Below are positions 57,949-64,000 of a stretch of DNA of 64,000 bases, in pieces. The stretch lies in NCBI RefSeq assembly GCF_002157875.1, contig NZ_CP021376.1:372001-436000 (forward strand), read 5' to 3'. A program made the position numbers and the translations under genes. The stretch's first letter is position 1. Every line of letters starts with the position of its first letter. Below the pieces are notes generated by a model. That model ran no database searches and was not told the origin of the DNA. It saw only the letters and a program-made list of their open reading frames with translations. This DNA comes from Oceanisphaera avium (GTDB lineage Bacteria; Pseudomonadota; Gammaproteobacteria; Enterobacterales; Aeromonadaceae).

Positions 57949-59085
57949 CTAGCGGTTGTTAATAGCGCTAATCATGCGATCCAGCGCTTCTTCTAACATG
58001 GCTTTAGGGCAACCAAAGTTAAGACGAATAAAGTCACTTCCACCAAACTGGCCTCCCGGCGATACGCCCACCCCAGCTTGCTCAAAAAAGCCGATGGGAT
58101 CTTCAAGCTCTAGCGCACTAATATCAATCCAAGCTAAATACGTTGCTTCTGGCGAGAGTACTTTTACGTCTGGCACTTTATTTAAGCGCGTGACCAGTAA
58201 GTCGCGATTATGGCGCAAATAGTCTAACTGAGCCGCTAGCCAGTCATCCCCCTCGCGATAAGCCGCCTCAGCAGCGACAAAGCCTAATAAGTTAACATCT
58301 GCCATAATACCACGAGCGGCGCGGCTAAATTGCTGGCGTAACTTAGCGTTGGGGATAATGGCAAATGAACAGCATAAACCGGCAATATTAAAGGTTTTAC
58401 TCGGTGCCATTAAGATAATACTGCGCTCGGCGGCATCTTTGCTTATTGCGGCATAAGGAATGTGCGGTTTGCCTGCATCAAGTAATAAATCACAATGAAT
58501 TTCATCGGAGCACACCACCACATTATGACGCTCGGCTATCTCATTAATGGCTAATAGCTCTGCTTGGGTGTAAATGGTGCCACCTGGATTGTGTGGGTTA
58601 CATAATAAGAATAAGTCACTGTGTTTGGCTTGTGCTTCTAATTGCTCTAAGTCCAGCAGCCAGCGGCCATCCACTTCCACCATATCCACGTAGGCGGCTT
58701 TGCGGCCATGAAAGCCTGGGGCGTGTAAAAACGGATAATAAATGGGTTTAGCGGTAATAATATTGCCATTAGGCTCAGAGAAGGTATCACAAGCTAAATT
58801 AAGGGCCGGGACTACGCCTGGCATATAGACTATCCAGTCGGCTTCAATCTGCCATTGATAGCGCTCAGCCATGCGTTTAATAATAAGCGCAGTGAGCTCA
58901 GGACTGGGGCGGCTATAACCAAATATGCCATGCTCAACGCGATCCTTTAGGGCGGCAATCACGCTAGGTGGGGCTTTAAATTCGGTGTCGGCTACCCACA
59001 TTGGCAAAATATCGGTGCCTTCGTATTTTAACCATTTTAGGGCGCGAGTAGGGCGACGGTCTATGGACTCATCAAAGTCAAACAT
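57949..59085 (-). CDS. PLP-dependent C-S lyase / aminotransferase (PatB/MalY family)
   Basis: This 378-residue fold-type I PLP enzyme starts MFDFDESIDRRPTRALKWLK. It has LPMWVADTEFKAPPSV, LCNPHNPGGTIYT, SDEIHCDLL and the PLP lysine in APSKTFNIAGL. The PatB/MalY family has cystathionine beta-lyase activity; MalY also acts on MalT in E. coli, but no mal genes are near. A LysR gene lies 66 nt upstream on the same strand and may control it. Confidence 0.88.
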   Translation of the reverse strand: MFDFDESIDRRPTRALKWLKYEGTDILPMWVADTEFKAPPSVIAALKDRVEHGIFGYSRPSPELTALIIKRMAERYQWQIEADWIVYMPGVVPALNLACDTFSEPNGNIITAKPIYYPFLHAPGFHGRKAAYVDMVEVDGRWLLDLEQLEAQAKHSDLFLLCNPHNPGGTIYTQAELLAINEIAERHNVVVCSDEIHCDLLLDAGKPHIPYAAISKDAAERSIILMAPSKTFNIAGLCCSFAIIPNAKLRQQFSRAARGIMADVNLLGFVAAEAAYREGDDWLAAQLDYLRHNRDLLVTRLNKVPDVKVLSPEATYLAWIDISALELEDPIGFFEQAGVGVSPGGQFGGSDFIRLNFGCPKAMLEEALDRMISAINNR

Positions 59086-59151
59086 ATGGGGTCCTTATCA
59101 ATAAGAAGGAAACTAGCATAAGCAAGCACTAAGAAGCTGGCAAGCGGGCGC

Positions 59152-60036
59152 TTAAATAGCACAGGCGCCATAGTGTTTACGGATTAAAGATAATAATAAG
59201 TTAGCGGCCGGCCCCACGGGGCGTGAATGAGGCGTGACTAGATAAGAAAAACGCTGGCGCCTCGCTTGAGTCGAAAGGGGTAAGCGCACTAAAATATTGG
59301 CTTCTAATAAAGTCATTACCGCTTCTTCTGGTAGCCAAGAAAAGCCTACGCCACGGCGCAATAGCGATAATGTATCGTGCAAATGATTAATATACCAACG
59401 CTGATCGGCGCGTTTCCAGCCTTTCTCTGCTTCTTTATTTTCCGACAAAATTAGCTCAAGTTGATTTTCTAAATCCAGTGCACTCACCTCGTTTAATTGT
59501 GCTAACGGGTGGGCGGGCGCGCAAACTGGCACATAGACGGTGGTGCGCAGCGCTAAACTATGGGTGTCTGGCGTGACTAAGCTTGTGATAATAAAATCTG
59601 CAGCTTCTTGTTTAATCACCGCCTGACAGCCTGCAGGTTGAGCTTCTAAAAGGTGTACCCGACAACCCCGAGAGGCACTCGCAAACTCACTTAAGGCATT
59701 ATATAAGGGCTGGCGGGGCAAGGAGGCTTCTACCACAACGCGCAGCACCGCCTCCCAACCAGAGGCTAAGACATCTGCTAAAGATTCTAATTCTTTAAAA
59801 TTATGAGTGATTTTACGAGAGCGATGTAAAAATACTCGGCCTTCATCCGTTAAATAGGCTTTTCGCCCCTGTACCTCTAACAGCGCTACTCCCAAGCTTT
59901 GCTGTAACTTAGCGACAGCGTGATTAAGCGATGATTGGCTTTTATTGAGTTTGTCTGCGGCCTGGGCATAGCCACCTTCATCCACCACCGCTTGAAATAT
60001 TCGCCATTGTTCAATCGTACTTTTGGGTCGATACAT
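59152..60036 (-). CDS. LysR family transcriptional regulator
   Basis: This 294-residue regulator has an N-terminal winged helix (WRIFQAVVDEGGYAQAADKL, then NKSQSSLNHAVAKLQQSLGV) and a substrate-binding domain from about residue 90. The effector is not predictable. It is co-directional with and just upstream of the PatB/MalY gene, so a sulfur amino acid signal is possible but unproven. Confidence 0.9.
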   Translation of the reverse strand: MYRPKSTIEQWRIFQAVVDEGGYAQAADKLNKSQSSLNHAVAKLQQSLGVALLEVQGRKAYLTDEGRVFLHRSRKITHNFKELESLADVLASGWEAVLRVVVEASLPRQPLYNALSEFASASRGCRVHLLEAQPAGCQAVIKQEAADFIITSLVTPDTHSLALRTTVYVPVCAPAHPLAQLNEVSALDLENQLELILSENKEAEKGWKRADQRWYINHLHDTLSLLRRGVGFSWLPEEAVMTLLEANILVRLPLSTQARRQRFSYLVTPHSRPVGPAANLLLSLIRKHYGACAI

Positions 60037-60151
60037 ATCGAACTATTCCTTGTTGCGATTAAGCTAATAGAGCAGTAAAGGGAGTCAGATAAAGTCATTT
60101 ATACAGTACTTGCTGGGTATTTAGCCTTGACTGCCAGCAAGTACTAACGCG

Positions 60152-60898
60152 CTATTTTATGGCCTGCGCATCTATTGATTGTCCGTTGACTTTAAGGCTG
60201 TCGTGACCCATTAAATATAAGTAAAGCGGCATAATCTCTGCGGGTGTGCGCAAGGTATTGGCGTCTTCGCCAGGATAAGCACGCGCGCGCATATCGGTAC
60301 GCGTAGCGCCAGGATTAATGCAATTAACACGAGTTGAGGTGTTGCTAAGCTCATCGGCGAGCACTTGCATCATGCCCTCAGTCGCAAACTTAGAAATAGC
60401 ATAGCTACCCCAATATGCGCGGCCTTGCTTGCCCACCCCTGAGCTGGTGAAGATAATAGAAGAGTCTGCGGTGGCTTTTAATAATGGCAATAGCGCCTGA
60501 GTTAATAAAAACTGTGATTTAAGGTTAACTTGCATCACCTCATCCCATTCCTCTTCGCCAATCATCTCAAAAGGGCCCAGTACACTAAAATGACTGGCAT
60601 TAAATAGCACGCCATCTAAGCGACCAAACTGCTGCTTAAGGGTGGCTGCCAGATCTTGATAATGGGTTTTGGTGGCGCCGTTTAAGTCCAGAGGAATAAT
60701 CGCCGGCTCTGGACTGCCTTGGGCTTGCAATTCATCATAAACGGCTTCTAGTTTTTTTACGGTTTTGCCAAGTAACACTACAGTCGCGCCATGGGCGCCA
60801 TAATGCAAGGCGGCCTCACGGCCAATGCCATCGCCGGCACCTGTGATTAAAATTACTTTTTCGGCTAATAAATTAGGGGCTGCATGATAATCGAGCAT
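60152..60898 (-). CDS. yciK: YciK family short-chain oxidoreductase
   Basis: This 248-residue SDR protein has LITGAGDGIGREAALHYGAH, FNASHFSVLGPFEMIGEEEW, the catalytic YAISKFATEGMM and NCINPGATRTDMRARAYPGE, the typical YciK C-terminal part. Its substrate is unknown. Its divergent placement next to sohB and close to topA matches the E. coli region. Confidence 0.92.
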   Translation of the reverse strand: MLDYHAAPNLLAEKVILITGAGDGIGREAALHYGAHGATVVLLGKTVKKLEAVYDELQAQGSPEPAIIPLDLNGATKTHYQDLAATLKQQFGRLDGVLFNASHFSVLGPFEMIGEEEWDEVMQVNLKSQFLLTQALLPLLKATADSSIIFTSSGVGKQGRAYWGSYAISKFATEGMMQVLADELSNTSTRVNCINPGATRTDMRARAYPGEDANTLRTPAEIMPLYLYLMGHDSLKVNGQSIDAQAIK

Positions 60899-61113
60899 TA
60901 GGACTGAGTTCTCTGTAAGTTTTTGATAATAAGCAGATCAAACCAGACTCTTAGGTGGTATGCCAGTACTAAACACTAAAAATGCTCGCTCAGCCGTTGC
61001 CACCAAAGTGAAAGTGGGCTGAAAAGAGTCATAAAGTAAAATGACGGTTGGTGTTCTTGGCTAACACTTTTACAATGGCTCCTTAAGCGCTATGTCTGTC
61101 TCAAGGAAACGTC

Positions 61114-62136
61114 ATGCTAGATTTTTTTTACTTCTATGGTCTTTTTGCTGCCAAAACCCTGACCTGGGTGTTAGCGGTAGCTTTTATTATTGCGTTAATT
61201 ACTAATGCTGCCAGTCGACAAAAACGCACCGCTAACCGCTTACAAGTTACAGATATGAGCGCTAAGCTTCGCCAACAACAGCAAAGTTTACAGTTAGACT
61301 GTGCGATTAATGATGCACAACGTAAACAGTTAAAACAGCAATATAAACAACTCGCTAAAGCCGAAAAAAAAGCAGGGCACGATAAAGCACGTCTTTATGT
61401 CCTTAATTTTAATGGCAGTATGGATGCCCATGAAGTTAGCGGCTTGAGCCGTGAAATTACCGGCATTCTACAACTGGCTCAACCAGGGGATGAAGTGTTA
61501 GTACGCCTTGAGTCAGGAGGCGGAGTGGTTCATGGTTATGGCTTAGGTGCAGCGGAGTTGGCTCGCTTAAAAGCCCATGGCTTAACGCTGACTGTGGCCG
61601 TGGATAAAGTCGCAGCCAGCGGAGGCTATATGATGGCCTGTGTGGCACAGCGCATTATCGCTGCTCCTTTTGCTATTGTGGGCTCCATTGGCGTGGTGGC
61701 ACAAATGCCTAATTTTAATAAATTCCTTAAAAATAAAGACATCGATGTTGAGCTGCACACAGCCGGTGCGTACAAGCGCACGCTCACTTTATTTGGTGAA
61801 AATGACGATGTGGGACGGGCTAAGTTTCAGCAAGAATTAGAAGTTATTCACCAGCGTTTTAAAGACTTTATTGCAGAAAATCGCCCTAATCTAAGCCTAG
61901 AGAAAGTGACTACCGGTGAGCATTGGTTAGGTACCGATGCGCTGGCGCTTGGCTTAGTCGATGAACTATCGACGAGCAGTGATTATTTATTAAGCCAAAA
62001 TGCTCATAAACAAGTGATCAGTGTGCATTACCAACCTAAGAAAAATTTAAAAGATAAGTTGAGCCAAGCCGTGGAGTTAGGGATCAGCCGCGCGGTATTA
62101 AAGCTTATCGCCAATGCATCGCGCCCCTTTATGTAA
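61114..62136 (+). CDS. sohB: Probable inner membrane serine peptidase SohB
   Basis: This 340-residue signal-peptide-peptidase-A-type protease has TM1 at about 9-29, a basic coiled linker (45-90, Gln/Lys-rich) and an S49 catalytic domain. The nucleophile is in VAASGGYMMACVA and the general-base lysine in AGAYKRTLTLFG. Multicopy SohB suppresses loss of DegP in E. coli. AAGGAAA precedes the start. Confidence 0.93.
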   Translation: MLDFFYFYGLFAAKTLTWVLAVAFIIALITNAASRQKRTANRLQVTDMSAKLRQQQQSLQLDCAINDAQRKQLKQQYKQLAKAEKKAGHDKARLYVLNFNGSMDAHEVSGLSREITGILQLAQPGDEVLVRLESGGGVVHGYGLGAAELARLKAHGLTLTVAVDKVAASGGYMMACVAQRIIAAPFAIVGSIGVVAQMPNFNKFLKNKDIDVELHTAGAYKRTLTLFGENDDVGRAKFQQELEVIHQRFKDFIAENRPNLSLEKVTTGEHWLGTDALALGLVDELSTSSDYLLSQNAHKQVISVHYQPKKNLKDKLSQAVELGISRAVLKLIANASRPFM

Positions 62137-62156
62137 CACCGAGGTGGCTTAGCTAA

Positions 62157-63514
62157 TTATTGCTGAAATGGATACACACTGCCTAGCGCCAATAATTGGC
62201 TAAGTTCACATAACGCGCGGCGCGACTCCATTAATAAGGCAGGGTCTCGTAAGTCGTTGACACTGAGCTGGTCTCGATAATGCGTATTCACCCATTGGCT
62301 GAGCTTAAGATATAGCGCTTCATCTAATAAACACGCTTGGTTGGTCGCGGCCAGCTCGGCGGGAGTTAACACCACGCGCAGGCGCAAACAGGCGGGACCG
62401 CCGCCATTGCGCATGCTTTGATTAACATCCAAATATCGTATCCCTTTAAGGGGGTGTTTGCGCTGAGCAGCTCGGTTAAATAGGCTTGAATACTGGGTGT
62501 GTGTGCACATTCTTTAGGTGCAATTAACAGCATATCTCTACAGGCAAGCGTGACAATTTGGCTGTTAAATAAATAGCTGCTAATCGCGTCTTGCAAGGGT
62601 ACTTGCGCCTCGCTCACTTCAATAAAATGCAGTTTTGTGTTGGCTAACTTTTGCTGAATATCTGCTTGAAGGCGTTGGGGTTGTGCAAATGCCGCTTGGT
62701 GGTAGAAAAATAAATTTTCATTACCCACGGCAATGACATCATTATGAAAGACTCCGCGATCAATGACCTGCGGATTTTGAGCAACGAATAAGGTATTGGC
62801 ATCGGTTAAGCCATGCAGCCTAGCTATGGCTTGTGAGGCTTCTTTGGTTTGTCGTGCAGGATAGCGTTGCGGCTGAACCGCTGAGTTATTAAAAGCGTGG
62901 CGACCATAAACAAATAACGCTAAGCCAGGCTGCTGGTGGGCACCACATAAGCGCGTGTGATTAGCCGCGCCTTCATCGCCAAAAGCATCGTGGTTAGGTA
63001 GCGCTAGGTGATGACAAAAATGCGCTTCGTCACTAAACACGCGACCTAATATTTTTCCGGTAAGAGGATGCTCAATAGAGCGGTGAAATTTGTTATTTAA
63101 ATTAGCCGGTGTAAAGTGCACTCGTTTATCAGGGGTATCAAGACTGGATGAGACGGTGGCCGCATTAGCAGCCCACATGCTAGAAGCAGAGCTGCAGGCA
63201 GCTAATAAGTTAGGATCATAACGATAGACCTTTTCTAGCACCTGTGCATCAGTGCCGCTAAAGCCAAGCTTGCGCAAAGTGGTAATAGCGGGCCTATCTT
63301 GAGGGGCAAGAACGCCTTGATAAAGTCCTAAATCGTGTAGGCTTTTCATTTTTTGTAAGCCTTGTAAAGCGGCCTGTTTTGGATTTGAGTGGCTTTGTGC
63401 GCTACCTTGAGAAGCAAGATTGCCATAAGCAAGGCCAGCATAATGGTGAGTCGGGCCTACTAAGCCATCGAAATTGACTTCTACCGCTGATGTTAGAGGT
63501 GCGTTGCTGGTCAT
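62157..63514 (-). pseudogene. astB: N-succinylarginine dihydrolase, broken by a one-base frameshift
   Basis: The N-terminal frame ([20 protein letters not shown], with [10 protein letters not shown] and [19 protein letters not shown]) runs to about codon 354 and then becomes nonsense. The C-terminal frame continues [20 protein letters not shown], then [10 protein letters not shown], to LGSVYPFQQ. The switch is in a run of five G (62450-62454, C on the coding strand); a sixth would restore 452 residues, the family length of about 447. AstB opens the succinylarginine pathway. Either a recent mutation or a homopolymer sequencing error. Confidence 0.88.
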
Positions 63515-63935
63515 TTATGCCTCCATAGTAAGGTGTTCGCAAGCCACTCAGTAGGCCGCTCAAAGAGTATAGGCGTTGAGAATGAGCTAATGAGGCCTAA
63601 ATTGAGGACAGTTAAGGCGATAAAATCAGCGCAAAACGGTCACTTTTGCAGTTTACGCTATTAGAGGTGGCTTTCTGTAGTTGATGTAACTTAACATTAA
63701 CAACCAACACTATATGTGACTGCTTAGGCAAAGTGGTGCATAAAAAGCGCCCGAACAAAACGCCAAACTAAAAAACCGATTGCTTCCCGTTGGTTTCAAG
63801 GTGTTAATAAGTAGATAAAAATTCAATTCATTTTCTGCAGGCAAGTTTGCATTTCACGGCATTTTTACTTATACAGCCGTATACCTTGCCGCCGAGCCCC
63901 GTTAGGGACAGACCTGAAGGATAGAAACGCGCTCT
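63515..63935. other. Intergenic region between astB and topA
   Basis: About 420 nt without a gene. It must hold the divergent promoters of astB and topA. I see no strong terminator or RNA structure; a GGAC/GTCC-type short pairing near 63905 is not convincing. Confidence 0.5.
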
Positions 63936-64000
63936 ATGAGTAAATCGCTGGTAATAGTCGAATCGCCTGCCAAGGCAAAAACCATTAATAAATATCTGGG
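63936..64000 (+). CDS. topA: DNA topoisomerase I, N-terminal fragment (cut by window end)
   Basis: The final 65 nt encode MSKSLVIVESPAKAKTINKY and the following LG, the opening TOPRIM strand and catalytic Glu of bacterial topoisomerase IA. The remaining about 840 codons are outside the window. AAGGAT lies upstream. Nearness to sohB and yciK agrees with E. coli. Confidence 0.95.
   Translation, partial: MSKSLVIVESPAKAKTINKYL

Noticed and set aside
62157..62510. A separate 117-codon gene downstream of astB
   Set aside because: Its sequence is the AstB C-terminus; it is part of the frameshifted astB, not an independent gene.

Overview
The window is a stretch of ordinary chromosome from a gammaproteobacterium. 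Gene content and order point to the Aeromonadales (Oceanisphaera/Oceanimonas/Zobellella-like); this taxonomic placement is an inference from synteny and protein flavour, not a search. Supporting marks are sdhCDAB-sucABCD, the fur...fldA-ybfE-ybfF/seqA-pgm block, the sohB/yciK/topA neighbourhood, a Vibrio-type phaB-phaA-phaP-phaC order, and a ubiG/gyrA-serC-hisC-aroA order that recalls the Pseudomonas supraoperon. No prophage, CRISPR array, rRNA operon or intact insertion sequence is visible.

Layout. 1-9.4 kb: TCA cycle genes sdhC (cut by the window edge), sdhDAB, sucAB and sucCD, with an internal terminator-like hairpin between sucB and sucC. 9.5-12.5 kb: two sensory genes, a chemoreceptor with a c-type haem motif behind an FNR-like box, and a glutamate-receptor-like K+ channel. 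12.9-17.6 kb: xseA divergent from guaB-guaA. 17.9-19.5 kb: a tandem glycine riboswitch ahead of a DadA-family dehydrogenase. 19.5-23.3 kb: a DUF3297 gene, the cis/trans fatty acid isomerase, and small membrane or periplasmic genes, including a 52-residue Pmp3-like protein overlapping a DUF4112 gene. 23.3-27.2 kb: class Ia ribonucleotide reductase (nrdAB plus ferredoxin) behind three evenly spaced NrdR-like boxes. 27.4-36 kb: HAD phosphatase-ubiG, gyrA, serC, hisC, aroA. 35.9-38.7 kb: a MerR regulator, an unrecognised 164-residue protein and a GGDEF/EAL protein that looks catalytically dead.

38.8-39.3 kb: four identical tRNA-Asn genes in an exact 113-bp tandem, with a strong promoter. 39.3-44.4 kb: an AT-rich gene-free leader and a complete polyhydroxyalkanoate cluster. 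44.5-53.7 kb: glnS, fur, a DUF4442 gene, a Braun-type lipoprotein, a decayed IS3-family element, an L,D-transpeptidase, fldA, ybfE, a DUF2788 gene, ybfF, seqA and pgm. 53.8-57.7 kb: astE, a Tsx-like porin, an HPP membrane protein and tRNA-Ser. 57.9-64 kb: PatB/MalY-like lyase and a LysR regulator, yciK, sohB, an astB gene broken by a one-base frameshift, and the first codons of topA.

No wholly new multi-gene system is evident. The best leads are regulatory pairings and domain architectures: glycine riboswitch with DadA, FNR box with haem chemoreceptor, the triple NrdR operator, the GluR0-like channel, the inactive c-di-GMP protein, the GyrA acidic insert, and Lpp placed near its likely cross-linking enzyme. 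Function calls rest on motifs and length read by eye; no database search was run.
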